A DNA stretch of 64,000 nucleotides from Certhia americana (GCA_018697195.1 JAGMWU010000039.1:1069817-1133816); one strand, 5' to 3'; positions 27,352 through 41,780 are shown, counted from the first letter of the stretch. Numbers and translations are program-made. Notes: generated by a model from the sequence alone, not told the origin.

Positions 27352-28611
27352 GAAAAAGGCTTCAATCTTCTATGCAATGGTACGTTTCAAATAAAACCAA
27401 TTTGGTAAAGTAAGTCAGCAAAGGAAAGACATGAACTGGTATGTCCCATTTGTGCTTCACTGAGGCCTCTCAACTTCAGAATCAAAACCCTAGATATTTG
27501 AAATTGATGCAGTGCTCTCAGGACCTCCAGGGCTCTTCAGGACCTCAACATGGTGATGGAGGCTATCCTGAAGAGAGGCTAATGTTTTTGTGGTGCGAAA
27601 TCTCCGACTCTTTCAAGAGATGTATTGATCTGCCTTGTGCAGTTTGTGTTTAGCTTAATCCAGTTGTTCTTTTTATCCTGTTCAATCACCCACAAGTGGG
27701 CTGGAAAGTGACAGAGCAGATATTGAATTCTCATTTCCCATGTGCTAAATGCATTAAGATGAAAGTAATTTTTACTTATGCCATCATTAAGAGCACTTAC
27801 ACCAGCTAATTCCTGTTCCATCTGAAATACAAAGATACTAAAGATGTGAGGAAAGTTTTCCTATTCAAAATAAATAATGAATATGTAACACAGTTACACA
27901 GTAAAAAGAAAGTGAGATCTTTTCTCTTAGCAGTAGAGCAAGAAGAATATTGAAGTTTGCATTTTCCAGGTTATTGTGCCACCACATACCACAGAATGAC
28001 ACAACCAAATGTACACACGAAAATATTTGAATATTTCCAACTCTCTTACCTCCAAAGATTCTATAATTCCCTGCTTTTATAGGCTTGCAAAAGAAAACAA
28101 AAAGGAAGTATTCATGAAATTCAGTCTTCCCTCATACTGAGTTTTCCTGAATAAGCAAAATTCAGCAGTAAAGAAGGAGAGGAGAAAAAGCTGTTCTTAT
28201 TTGGCCTAACGAATTACTGCCAAAATGAGGCTACAGCAGAAGTTGTGCCTTTCCCCATTTTAAAACTCCACTACAGTGACTGAGTCACCAGTCCCCAAAA
28301 TTGACTTGCTAAGATGAACTTATGTATGTGTGCAGAGCACTGCTACGCTGCAAGGGCTGCCATGCTTCCCTACAGGTAATGTAGATATTTCTTGCCAGTA
28401 TTATTTCTGTTCCTGTCTAGGGCAAAATTAGAAAATCTCAGAAATTTCTGAACCATTCCACATGTTTTACCTTTCTCCTAAAAAAATTTCCCCCCCAGTT
28501 TTTTGAAGTCTAAGTCAGGAACTGCAAGTCATTAACGAGTATTCTACATTTTTTCTCTCTTGTTAAAATAGCAACTACTATGATCAAATGTTAAATTCTG
28601 TAAGGAGAAAA

Positions 28612-29120
28612 GCGTAGTGCTGGAAGAGGATCCAAAGACTCTTTAATTCAAGCCCACTCATGGAAGCATGATAAGACTAGCTTAACAGTTCAGGCATGTT
28701 TTTAGTTTTCTTTCTATTTGTATTAAAATCTTTAGAGGAAAGGTATTCCTCAACTTCTCTACAGCTTACAAGCCCTGTGTGATTAGGTTAGTGATTAGCC
28801 ACCCTTGAAGTCGTGTTTTTTTCCCTTTGCATTTCACCCAAATGGGAATATTTTGTGACAGGAAGAGAGATTCATACTCCCCCCATAGACATTCAGAGTA
28901 ATAGATCACCACCTTCTTACAACAATCATCTGCCTATCAGAAGATTTATGTTCCCCATCTCTTTTCTGGGCTAAACAAATCCAGTTCTCTCAATCTTCCC
29001 TCGTAGGTCATGTTTCCTGAAGCTGTTGTCAATTCCTCCTATTCTCCTCCAGCCTCTTTCCTAAAACAGGGCACATTTTTCTTGCTGACTTTCACCATCA
29101 CTAAGGCAGATAAAATGGTT
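28612..29120 (-). mobile_element. Ancient amniote CR1 fragment, about 500 bp
   Basis: Ordered landmarks match the old amniote CR1 consensus in reverse complement: CTCATGGAAGCATGATAAGA, TTAAAATCTTTAGAGGAAAG, GTTAGTGATTAGCCACCCTT, TGGGCTAAACAAATCCAGTT and CTCAATCTTCCCTCGTAGGT, then CATGTTTCCTGAAGC. Divergence is high and indels are many, so the ends are approximate. Confidence 0.72.
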
Positions 29121-29318
29121 ATTTCCTGCATCTTGCACACACAGCAGCCCTGCTAATGCAATCCTGGACCAGAGCTGGCTTTTGGCAATGGCATTAGGTT
29201 GTTGACTCACGCTCACTTGTGTGTCACTAACAGCTCCTCTCCTGGGGCACTGCTGCCTTCCACATGTTCTTTCCTGCTTTCACCTGGGCAGGCAGCTCTC
29301 TTTATTCCTCTTCTAGAT

Positions 29319-29340
29319 ACACACACACACACACACACAC
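29319..29340. repeat. (AC)11 microsatellite
   Basis: Eleven perfect AC units on the plus strand, read as GT in the NR3C2 sense direction. Confidence 0.95.
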
Positions 29341-30594
29341 TGAGAAAGGCAAAGAAAAAGTCCAAAATCCATTCCGGGTCCAGTGTCTGAAATGGGAATG
29401 TGCCTTGGGTCCCAAGACTGAGGAAGACTCACAAAGGGACAGCAAAGTGAGAAAACAGAAGCAGCAGCTGAGGACCAAATGAAGCAGAAGTAGCTCAAAA
29501 AAATTCAGCTTTTAAAATAGTGTCTCACTGAAGCGCATCAAAATGCATACAAAGCGTCCCAATTTCCCTTCTTCCTCCACAATGAGAATTAATACTTTGA
29601 CTCAGAAAATTGCAGGCAGAGTTGTCTTCTCCCTGCAGATGGCCGGAAAGCCAAGCCTTCTTCCAGGGTTTAAGGAGAGAGGAGATGGAAGCCACCTCCA
29701 GCCCTGCCTTGCAGATCTGCATGTAAGAGCCAGGATCCCTTTTGCAGCTTCTGGGCTGGAAGAAGTGCTTAGTTTCTAGAATGCCTAGTTTCTATTTCCC
29801 AGCTTGGAAGATTATCTCCCCAGCAGCAGCGATACATATAAAAGCCTTATGGAATAAATAACATTTATTTCTTAACACTGTCCTTTCCCTTTACCCACCA
29901 GCCTGTCAGACTGCACAAGCCCAGCCCATGCATACCTTCCAACCTGAGCCTCAGACCATCCCTGCTGAAGACAAAGCAAACATGCTGCAGAAAATCATCA
30001 GGATTTTCTGAAGGAAGTTTCTCACCTCAGGAATATCTGGTCAGCAAACAAAAGTTAACACCATGTTTTTCTGCTTTCCGGTATAGACCTAATGAAGGGC
30101 TTTGCCTCCTACAGTAAGGAATCACAAATTGTGCACATCCCAACCTCTCATTTGTGCTCACTGAGCTATGTGATGTGTTCCTTTAAACCAGCTCTGAAAC
30201 CCTTGCAGATTTTGTCTCTGTATCCATATAAGCTCCTTCAAATACTAAAAACGAGCTATTTCTACCTTTTGAAGGACAGTATACAAATAAAATTACTGCC
30301 AAGACTTGCCACAATGGTTTTCAATGTCCAGAAAAGGATTTCCTGTTTTACAGGAGTCATATCACACTATCAAGGGACAAAGTGCATATACCTGAGGCTT
30401 TCCCTTCACCATCTGCAGCAGGCAGGTACTCTCAAATAGATCAGCATGATAAGTATGACGATGAATCTCTTTTCAAATTTCAGTTTTCATAATGCTGCTA
30501 TTTCTTGCAATTAAAAAATAAAAGCCTGCTAGTCAATGGAAATAAGAATTGCATTTTCATTTCAAATGTCCATTTGTTACACAGTTGAGGGTGA

Positions 30595-30617
30595 TTTTTT
30601 TTTTTTTTTTTTTTTTT
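30595..30617. repeat. Poly(T)23 tract
   Basis: An uninterrupted run of 23 T followed by a T/G-rich stretch to about 30649. Confidence 0.9.
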
Positions 30618-31935
30618 AATTGTTTTGGGTTGTTTTGTGGGTTTTTTTTAAAGCAGTTGACAACTGCCCAGCAACAGCAGCCTATGTTTGCAGTCACTAT
30701 TTTAGGCTACATCACATGTCAATTACATAACCTTGTTTTACTGCTCTTGAACTGGTTCGAACAACCTGGGAAAGAGATTAGGGCAGTCCCTCCCAGCCGG
30801 CCATCCATCCACACGCTCCAGCAGGACCTGTCCCCCCAGCACAGCCCCAGTGCCTCTCTCCAGGGCTAGTTACTCATTGCCAGACCCACCTGAGACGCTG
30901 GATAATTAACTTCCTCAGCTCTGTTTAAACCAGTCCAGTCTGACCACGGTAAACTAATAAACTTGATTCCTCATGCTGAGATTTATGTGTAGCAGAATAA
31001 GCTTATAAATGCCACAGCCATGGTACAGGACTTGGATATGAATATTGCCCCTTCATTTTACATAGATAATACTCTCGGTTTGCATTTTAGATATTGAATC
31101 TCAGGGTTTCCCAAAATTCAGGGTTCATCTCCCTTATTACTTACAGCCCTATCATTCCCAGACAACATGCTTTTCAGCTGCAGACCAAGGCAGTATCTGA
31201 CAAGATGACAATATTGGTCTATTATTAACATTATTACAGCGTGCTTATAGCATAGGTATAATCTAAATCCTTCCCCGAAACAAGAATTTAGAGCTTTCCC
31301 TCCTTTATAATAAATTTGAGGCTTAATTAAAATTTGTTTTGACTTTGGCAAAATATTCATCACATCTGGGATATTTCCTGCCTGCTTCTCATTCTAAATT
31401 ACCTTCTGCTACTTCTAGGTCCCAAGATATCTTTCACTTTCTCTACCCTTTTATATTACTGGATTATATTTTATCTGCCATTTTAATGATATTTTTCTAA
31501 AGTCTCCTTACTTTGTACTCCCCCCCTCTTTTTTCTTTTCTTCAATAAAATTTGTTTTCCAACCATTTTTTTTAGCCTACTTTCATCCTCAAGACTTTTA
31601 CCTTTTTCCTGTTCTGTAACTCTTTCTTCAGTCTTCTCATTTACCTTCTAAATGAATTATTTCCTCTGTTCAGCCAATAAATGTGATTTCACCAGGCACA
31701 TTTACATTGCAGTTAAAGGTATGGCTACACCTGATTTAATATACCAAAGCAAAGTATATTAAAATTACTGATGGCAGGGGATAAAAACTAAGTCTCAACA
31801 GTACCATTTCCTGCAGGGTCCACAAAACCCAGCAATGGCTTTTTTAAAAGCACGGATACACCCACTGGTGCTCACAGATGAGCTACCAGAGCTTACTTCA
31901 ATGGTGACCACACATATAAAGCTGATTCCCCCTTT

Positions 31936-31937
<2 letters not shown>

Positions 31938-31966
<29 letters not shown>
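31938..31966. repeat. Poly(T)29 tract
   Basis: The longest homopolymer in the window, 29 T on the plus strand in intron 3. Confidence 0.92.
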
Positions 31967-34900
31967 CTGGAAGTGGAGCAAGGAGGGTTCTGTCTCCAGA
32001 TGCTTTATATGCAAAACTTTTCAAGTTGCTGTTTACACACTCCCTACACACACACACCTTAGAACACAGACTCCAATGCTCTGCCAGTCTTAACACAGAG
32101 ACTGTCTTCTGCTCCTTCATGATCTCTGGAAGCTTGCCTTCACATTGGCTGAGACCAGGCTAACAACAACAATTGGAATGGTCTGGTGACCCTGGCAAAG
32201 GAGACGAGAAGTTATAAAAATGATTCTCACTCACTATTTTAAGCAGACTGAAAGGGCACCGATGAGAGGGATCAAGGAGAGAGGGGAAATTTGGCAAGGG
32301 AGCATGGGATGTAGCCCAAAAGAGGCTACTATTTTCTGCAGGAGGAGCCATCCAGCAAGGATGAAACCTGCTAATGACAGTGAGATGAGTGAGCACAGAA
32401 ATATCTGTGAGCACCTCATATTTAAGGTCCATGTGCGCATTTTCTTATGCCACGCTTAAAACACATTGCAGAATTTTGAAATCCCCTCTAAGCCTGTGTG
32501 TGGTGCTCCAGCCATCCTGTTATTCATACAGGCTGAGCCACCAACACAAGATATGCCCCAAACTGGTGTTGAGAGCACCCCCAGGACCATCTTTCAGTTC
32601 AGCTTGCTGGAAACCTGAACACAGCCACATGTCAGACTACAGGATAATTTCCTTTTTCATGGGGTCAAAGACATGCTGAATGATGTCAGCACAGAAGAGG
32701 AATAGGAAAAACCTGATCTTTGCAAAGCATTTCTGATTCAGTGAAATTATCCAGCAATGGGATTCTGTTTACGATGAAAACCAAGGAAAAATATCTACAA
32801 GTATCAAAATAATCCTGTTATCGAGTGAAATAATTTTGTTTCTGTTTCAAAAATAGTTTTCATCTCAATTACTTTTGATTTTAGATTACAATGGATTCAG
32901 TGATAGAGTGAGAATTAGAGCTTTATAGGATGTTTTGACAAAAATCACACATCTAATACTTTACAGCATTTTCTCTTGCAGCAAGTTTCCAAATTTTCAG
33001 TTTGGTTTATATTTTAACTGAGTATTTTTTGAAGTCTCTACATGCTGCTATCTGCAGAGACAGATTTACAAGAGATCATGTTGCATGCATGACGGCTACT
33101 TCTGCTTTCCCATGCTACAAATCTGATAAGGCATTCTTGACATACTACAAATTTCCAGGCACTTTAATGGAAAATCTCAACGTACAAGAAATGGTCCAAA
33201 AGGTCTGGAAAGACTTTTTAAAATAAGTGTCATGAAAAATCTTAAATTGCAACTGAAATGCCCTTCCATTTTTTGCTGACATAAAGTGGTCAGCCAATCT
33301 GCTACACTGATACAGGATGTAGTATCCTGCTCTACAAATAGCTCAGTGTTTCAACTGGATTTCAGGAAGCACTCAGTGTAAAATAAGATTTGTGTGAAAT
33401 ATCAAGTTCATTTAAGGGAATGTTTGAGAGTGAGGTGTTGGGGGGAGCATTCTGGAATATGGAGCTCTAGTTGGTGATGTTAGGATTTCTGAATGACTCT
33501 GTGGCTCACTGAGCCACGATCCTTCAGTGAACACTGTACTGAAAATATTCACCTCTACAAAAATATGAGTATTCACAAATGTACCTGAAGCCTGTTATAC
33601 TTTATTTACTCCTCCAAACTTCTGTGTCTGCCCCACCATCCTGCTGATATATTAATGTATCAAATTGTCATTGTAGGAACAAGAGATAACTTCTCATAGG
33701 ACAAACAGGAAAATCAAGATTCACCGCATTAATTCTGTGTTTTGCACCTCCATTTTAAAATCTGCAATTCCAGGCTGACTCCTTCAATAAGATGCATGCT
33801 ACTTATAAAAGATATTGCTAGAAAAATAAGCTGTTTGTTTCACAAAGTTAAACTTTCCCCAACTCTTGATCTCAGTGAAAATGTTCTGTTAATTTTTTTT
33901 TTTGTTTTTCAAACTAGATGCCCTTTGGTTTTTGCAAACATTTTGATGTTCAAGTCTGCTGTGTTCTTGCATTTAGCATGCTCAGCAGATCACAAATTTT
34001 ATTCTGTGTGAATGACACATTATCTTCAAAGCATATTTTTCTCTTGCATTTTTCATGTACAGTTTACTACAGCTCAGTCTGGAAATATGCTAAATTTATA
34101 ATAATGAATATTATTATGTATAATAGCAACAATTTAAAATATTGCCAGCACATAAGTTGACAAATATTTTCCTCTAGAACCCTGGTCAGTAATAATTTTC
34201 TTTTATAGCTGCAAGCAATACCATCACAGAGAGCCTTTCAGCACAGTCTCTTGAGATCACAAGCACAGAAATGTTGACCTAAGTAATATCAGATGCTCAC
34301 CAAAGTGAACCTAAAAATTCTCTGCATTTGTCTGCTGACTTTTTGAGAAGGAGTCTGTTTTACCCTTTGAACTATGTACTTGTCTCCCTATTCATTTTCT
34401 TCTTTTTCTCTCTCCATTTGTTTATTTTTATCAGGAACCTCAACTCTCTGTCACCCAGATATATCTGAAGAAAGAATAAAGAGGATTAGGGGGTTGTAGA
34501 AAGAAAATCTGACAATTGAAATGAAATCTCACAGTATTTTTACTGTTAAAATACTATAACAACCTAAACCAAAAAGTGTAAATTCAGTAGCAGAATGGAT
34601 ATTACACAAATTACAATCACTATTCCCATCTTTGATTAGGTGAGCAGGTCTTTCCAAGAACCATTCCCCAAAGTGGGTGCAGAATTCCTAGGCTGCAGAG
34701 CCATGGGTCTCAGTCCCCTCCCATCCTTGCTCCCAAAACCCCTAAACAGGACCTGAAAACAAACATTTCACCCTTTGCTTACTCACCCAGCCTCAAGAGG
34801 CTGAGCAAAGCATCACACAGCAGCAAAAACACTGATGAGCAAAAGCTTTGCCCAATTACCCCAAATTTTACTGGAGATCATCTCACAAGTAAATCCCCTG

Positions 34901-37845
34901 TAGCCCCCCTCACTCAGGCATGTTGAGTCTGACATCTCAACTGTGGGACAAGAATGACCTCTAAGAGATTAAAAAAAAAATAAAAATATCTGCCATGGTG
35001 ACAGCCCCCATGCTGGGCTCTGGCTGGATCCATGCTCTCATTTCTGCACCTTTTCCATAGGAATTGCAATTTTCTTTGCCACAGAAGTAAATGAAGGGGT
35101 GACCTTTCACACTGGAATCATCCTAGGTCTTGAACAACAAAAGCCATGGATGACTTGCTCTGAAGCTGACATTTTCAACACATATAAAGTTGCCACTGGG
35201 AGTCAAAAGCAAACAAGCCAGATATCTTTAAAAGCACACAAAACTTCTCAGACACATAATTCATATACCAGAGTGACATCTTGAAGGGATCAGACTTTCC
35301 TTTGGCTACAAGGGAATGATCAGGTAAAACTGAATGTGTGAAATTTCAGCCCCAATGATGGTGGCCACTGAGAACAAAAATGAAAAAGGAGGCATAAGAC
35401 AATAGAAGAATAATTATCTTGGGACATAAGTACATCATAACTCAAGCATAAATATAATTACTTTCAAAAAGCATTTTACCTAATTGATATAATTTCTATT
35501 TCAATTTTTTTTTCTCAGTGAAAACTGAAGACCAATTAATATATTATTTATATCCAAAACCCCCCTCTGGATTAGGGTTGCTGCTTCTCCCTGGTATGTA
35601 TTCTCACCCTTTGCACTCAACTCATTTTAAAAGCACAAAATCAGAAAGTCCTCAGTCTATTCCCATTTAACTTCACAAGAGGCAGGTCTGGACACAGATT
35701 TTTTTTTTTTTTTGGAGTTCATTTTTCATAATTAGAATTCCGGTAGTACTAACCAGATTGAATTCATTTTAGTTTCCTGCAAGTAGCTGTTTAATACAAA
35801 TTCACGTGAAATGAAATGTCATTCCTTACAAGAAATGCATCAACAGCATGAAAATAGTTTGGATTAATCTTCATAAAATACAGCAATTTGATCCTTAAAG
35901 TGACAGAAATCAGCCAGGGACAGAGTCCAATCTCCTCAGGAGCAGCTGTTGGAGCTGAGGCTCACGGGAGAGGTCAGGGAAGGAAAGAAATGATGAGGGT
36001 GGTGGTCCCTTAGTGCAAAACCATGGCATGAGCTTAACTGCAGTTCCATGTGGCTCACACTGTGTTTTCACACTCTGGAAAAGGAGAGTTTCACTACTGG
36101 CATCAAAAGCAATTGTTTTATCGTGGGAGAATGATAGTGACTAAAGGTAAAATCCACTTGTCTGAAATATGCTTTGTAAGTAAAAATGACAAAATCTGCA
36201 TTAAGAAAAGGGAAATTTTAAAAAGGTCACTAACATTAAAAAAAAAAAAAAAATCTGCCCTCTACTTAAGCCAGATTTCTTTGTGGTATGTTGCGCCGCA
36301 GTTTATAATTATGAGAAAATAATCCAGTCCTATGCTTTCCCTTATGCATCTCATATTTGCTAGGCTGTTTTGCCATCCTCAGAAGTAACTTTGAAACTGC
36401 CAGGCACCAGCATTAAAAGCCTCCCTGAAAATGTGCACTTGTGCCTGAAAACGCACAAAGAAAAGATCAAAATGAAAATTAAAAGCAGATGCACTTTATG
36501 TACTAAAAGGTTTTTCCACTTTGATAAGTGGATTATAATGAAGTGTGGCACCATGTTTCATACAATTTATTAATCCAGTCCCACTTATTTACACTCTGAA
36601 ACAGCATAATGATTTCAATGTTGGAGCACAGCCAAAACTCACATGCAGAAATAATTAAAAAGTTATGTGGAAAGATTGGTGGTTGCTGTTTTTTGAGGGG
36701 TTTCCAAAGAGAAAGACGGACTTTTAGCAAACCAGAAGACCTAAGCTGAAGTAGACAAGACAAAGTGTGGAAGTGAACTCATTTCTGAAAGGGAGTAGAG
36801 ACCTACAAAAAGATAACCAGAGCCTGACTTGCTCTGTCATTACAACCCCTCCAAGCCTGGAGAAGCTGGTACAGACAGAAAACCTCACTAAATTATTACT
36901 GATGCAACCAGGGAAACTCCATTTACCCAAGTTCAGATGTCTACACGGAGTAGAAAGGGGAAATCAGGCTATCAGTGTAAGAAATCCACTATTCCTTTGC
37001 AGAAAAACAGAGTGCTGGTTGACAATCCCCTCCTGGGCACACAGCACGCTCCTGCCTCCAGGAGCATCCTCACCCCTCCCAGTTCCAAGGTAACAGTCCC
37101 TCGAAGATGCTGAGCCACCCAGCAGGTCTGGAATACTTCCTTTAAAGGGTGAAATACACAAATATGGAAACACCACTGGGAGATGCACTCATGCAGAAAA
37201 CTGATTTTATTTCTTCACTGATGCACAATGCCCAGTTCATTTTATCCACTAACCTCTCTCTCCCTCTACTCCTCACCTGAAAAGGCTGTTTATACAGCGA
37301 GCAGGAAATCTAGAATCCAGTTCAGTGTTACTTTCTGGCACAATGTACATGATGAAAAGATCCTATACCAATTTTGCCATTAAGTAATTCTACAGCAAAT
37401 TCCTACTGAGGATAAGGGACTGACAAATTGGGAGTTTATTACACCATGAAGATAGGCTGTGAAGTATCAGAGGGACGTCACTGAAGTAGGAAGAAAGGAG
37501 GCGACTTGTGCATTTGCCAACACAAGTATGGACAGAAAAATCGTACAAAGGAGTGTAGCGAAATCAGATAGCAAAGATAAGAAACAAGCAGAAAAACTGA
37601 ATTGGAAAGAATGCTACTCCACGTACCAAGGGAGAAACCCAAAAGGAAGGGTTAACAAGGCATAGTAACAAAGCAAAATTTGGAAAGCATCACTGTTGAA
37701 GTAAACCTAGGAATATGAGGATAATGTGGACGTAAGAAGCAGGTATCAGAGGAGAATCAAGTTCCAGTGGCTTGTTCTGTAGAAGCATTACACAGTGGGG
37801 CAGGTTGGCATGGCAGTGTTCTCTTTTATCCATTTCTTTCACAGC

Positions 37846-37970
37846 CACACCTGGAATACTGTATGCAGTTCAGGCCCTTCATTACTGGAAGATATAAACA
37901 AACTGGAGGAAGTCCAGAGAAGTGGAACGGAAATGATTAGAAGCCAGAGGGACCGATTTACTAAGAAAAT
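37846..37970 (+). mobile_element. Ancient CR1 fragment, internal 3' region
   Basis: CACACCTGGAATACTGTATG, CAGTTCAGGCCCTTCATTAC, GGAGGAAGTCCAGAGAAGTG and GAAATGATTAGAAGCCAGAG correspond to the CR1 stretch of the form CTGGAGTACTGTGTCCAGTT ... GTCCAGAGAAGAGC, in forward orientation. It is the only recognised CR1 piece on the plus strand, antisense to NR3C2. Confidence 0.75.
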
Positions 37971-40900
37971 TTAAAGTAGCCCTTTACCCGCCTGTAACTT
38001 CTCTGATAACTAGAGACAGAAAATGATAACAGTCTAGTTCAAGTCCCCAGTCACATGCCTTCAGCCCTTTTGCCTTGGGCACCTAGGTATGTGCCTAGTT
38101 TTAAGAATACCGAGTAGCCAAAGATTTTTGACCTGATGAAGAGAATAAGATTAAGGAAAGGAAAAAAATTAGGCTACATACCATCAAAATCCTCCCAGGA
38201 ATTAATTATGACTAAACGAGCTACCATAAAAGATGGAGATTGCGTTGCTTGAAATTTCACATTTTACTGCTGATAATGAAAAGGGTTATTCACATCTAAA
38301 GTTTATTGTCCGTAAAACAGCAGGACTGTTCAATAGAAGCAGTTTTACCCATACGAGTCTTTGCTGCAAACACATATAGCACCAAGTTATCCTGTCCAAG
38401 TAAAGAGACTCAACTAAGCAAACATTTTTACCCCAGACCATGTAAGCCAGGTGGAACGGTTCTGCAAAATGACAAATTATATCCCAGCAGGAAAGTAACT
38501 GGATTAAGCTAGCTCCTCACACACTGACATTGCTGTGAAGTGATTTTTAGGAAGGCAGCATTTTATGTAACTGTTGAGCTGTCAGCAGGGCTCTACTGAA
38601 AGACACTTTAAAAGTCATGTAGAAACTGTCAGAGCCTGATCCAGAGAATGGGCGATTACCATTCACACAGGTTTTGCATGTGATCTGGAAAAAAAACCCC
38701 TCAAAACAACCGAGCACCAAAAAATTAGCCAAAAACCAGCAAAGCCCAGCTGCAGGCAGCCTGCAAACAAGCCTGTTGGGATGCAGCTTGCTATATAATC
38801 TCCAAGCAACATTCCAGGCCAACAGCCATGTTTGGGCACACAGAATTTCCAAGCCCCTGTACCAGCAGACAAGGCCACCCAGAAATGTTATCCTGAAGGT
38901 AACCCTGTGCCCCCACAGCTCCACTGGAAACCCCTTCACCTGGCTTGGGCTTAACACCACTTCTTGATGCTCCAAATAAGCAAAGTTGATAGTTCTACTC
39001 AGAAAAAAAGACCCTGGACAGATTCTTAATCCATAAATGAGAGACAAAAGAGAAGTCTGCACTGTTTACTGGAGAAAAATCAGCATCTGTTACTAAAACT
39101 GTGCTGGCTGTGCATACCTGAATAGCATGCTAGCTGAGGCTTTTGTTTATGCAAGCAATGCAAGCTTTAAGCTACAACTTCTGCAATATTTTTATGAACT
39201 CAACATTTTTCTGCAACCTACATTTAAACTCATGGAATTAGATAAGAACAGGCATGAAGTCAACGGATGTCAGCTTCAGTGCACTGCTGCCTTGATTCTT
39301 ATGATTTGGGGTTTTTTATGGACTTTCTGCAGCACAGTTTTGAAGGTTTGGCAGAAGGTAAAATGACTGTGTGGTTGATCATTGCTTTGACTACTTACAA
39401 AGTCATACCTATAAGCCTGAGAGTCCTACTCCAGGGGGGAACTTCTTTCCTCCCTTTCTCTGTATAGTATATGTCAAAATGAATCTGCAAATTGGTTGAA
39501 ATCTGTCAAAAACCAAATTATCATCAGTGAATATGGTAGGTCTACATATAGTTAAGGTTGCCTGACACTTCTCATTTTAAGACCTCATTTTCTATTGCTT
39601 ATAACTTTACCACACATTAGCAGTTAGGGCTGAAATTTTCCATGCTGTGTGTCAGCCTGAGGCTGAATTTTATTTTGCGAGAGTAAGAATGTATCAGCTA
39701 GAATCACGGAGCTTAGTGCAAAGTAAGTTTGTGAATAAGGGTAGGGAGGAACATGTTGGTTTTCTCCCGTGTTACATTTTTCACAGACATATTTGAGAAG
39801 CTCAAGAGCCTTCACACTTTGAGACAGACCCTTTGAAGCATCACTGCTCTGATACCACAGATGTGCCTTTTGCCATCTCATACATTATCACTTAAAATTA
39901 TAACGGATCACAGTATAAAATACTGAAAAGATGCAGTTTGTACGTGATACGATTTGCAAAGGTTTTGGTGGAGGTTGGCTGCCAACCTCCAAAGCTCCCT
40001 TCTGCAAAGAGCGTGGACCAGGGCAGAGGGTCTGAGCTGAGCTTGTGCTCCAGCCATCTCTTCCATGTGCCAGGCAATGCTCTGGCACAGGGACTACGTG
40101 CAGAAAATCCCCATCACGCTCTCGAGATGCAGCAAGGGAACAGCTTGGAGGAAAGAGAAATGAGGCACAGGTTGCAAAAGCGAAGGCAAGCAAAGATTAA
40201 GGCAGAAAATAAATGTCTATTAATGCACTGAGCCTGACCTGTCACTGCCATAACTTGATTTTTCTGACTGTTAAGCATTTTTAAAAGAGACTGCTTTCCA
40301 AGGAGGCAGACATCCTGCTGGCTGGTATACAGGTCTCCATGCGAGGCAACTGGACCAGATGCCCCATGCTCCCAGCTCTGCCTACAAGCTTTCATGGCTC
40401 CTGGGACATGACTTGCTGAGTCTTTCTCAGGGGTGAGCCCACAACAGCCTGACACCACCCTCTGCTGCTCTCTGTGAGCACAAGGAAAACAGCTAGTCGC
40501 AGCCATAAAAACTAAGGGATGCAAAAATGTCCCCAAGAAACACTGTTTAGCCCCCAGGTTACTGCTAACAGACACTTACGTGGCCTCACAGTGCTCTGTC
40601 ATGTGCTGCTGTAGCAGAGAAGTGCTGCACCAAGGGATGGATGTCCCACACACACCCCATCTCACCTCTCCCCCTTCGGCAAAAACATAACCTTAGAAAA
40701 TGATGACAACCCCTGGCTTGTAATTTACATTCTCTGCTTTTCTAAAACTTTGTAGGAAGAGTAAATGGAGCTTTAAGATCCCAACCATTGAGCAGAGGAG
40801 CATATCCCACACCTTACAGCCCTGCAGTCCAGGCTGGGAAGCAGAGCAAACAAAACCCATAGCTGAAGGGGGAAAGACAAACGAGGGCTGTCTCTCCCAG

Positions 40901-41329
40901 GACATATTCCCTGCTCAAACACCTCCTGTACAGGTAGTGAGCAACTTCTGCCACCATTGCCGTGAGTGCCACTGGCCAGCAAGGCCACCCACCCCAGCAG
41001 CTGGCCTGACATCCCATGTATGTGAGGCCTGCACAAACCACAACCAGCAGTGAAACTACAAAAAAAAAAATTTCAAGTATCCTTCAGTGTGAATTTGTGA
41101 CCCAGCATCCATCAGCACCTGCAAGTAAGGGTTACTCTGGCAGTTTCTGTATCTGCACGCAAAAAATTAAACTATAGTGCTCGGAAGGGACACAGATTAC
41201 TGAGCCATCATCAAAATGTTTGGCCTGGGGAGTTCCAGTGCCGCATCCACACGTTGCACTGCGGCTGCAAGAACACCCTCCCGAAACCGGCTTTGCCAAA
41301 GCCAACAGTGTTTTCCTGCAAATATGATT

Positions 41330-41780
41330 ACACTGACTTTAATTAGGTAACTGGCTCAGTGGTTTTGATTGTTTCAATTGGGTAAGCACGTGACAGGGAT
41401 TGATGTATAATTAAGATGAATTTTAAAGATAAGTGCTCATGCTGAAGTGGTGGAGCGGACACATTTGTCGCTGCCCGAGGACGAAAGAGTAGAAGTACAA
41501 GTGGGAAGAACTCCTCTCTCCGTTTAGCCAGTGATTGCTGACCTCTGTTTTTCATTATTCCTAGGAAGTGGTCAGTTAACCCTCATCATTAGGCAATAAA
41601 CCGTGACAGAGAGCACTGATTAATGCACTGCTCCCCAACAGGGTCGGGCAGGAGGAGAAGCCCACGGCGGGCTTCTGGCAGTTTTAAATGGCCATTAGTT
41701 ATAGCCGTGCAAAATGGCATTAACCCAGCTAATCGAGCACTGAGAAGCCACGCTTCTGCTGAGGTCAAGGGTTCCCAGGA
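41330..41780. promoter_or_regulatory. Candidate conserved non-coding element in intron 3
   Basis: This stretch differs from the surrounding intron. It has high sequence complexity, about a dozen CpG sites in roughly 450 bp where the neighbourhood is CpG-poor, and no repeat. It has several TAATTA/ATTAA-type homeodomain core words, a CACGTG E-box at 41387-41392 and no sustained open frame. These are features of vertebrate conserved enhancers, but conservation itself cannot be seen from one sequence. Confidence 0.3.

Noticed and set aside
38547..39062. 171-codon open frame on the minus strand, the longest in the window
   Set aside because: No recognisable domain, aromatic- and Cys-rich chance-like composition, no splice or promoter context, and it lies in the middle of intron 3.
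40114..40575. 153-codon open frame on the minus strand
   Set aside because: No recognisable motif, overlapping frames on the other strand are equally open, and the composition looks like ordinary intron.
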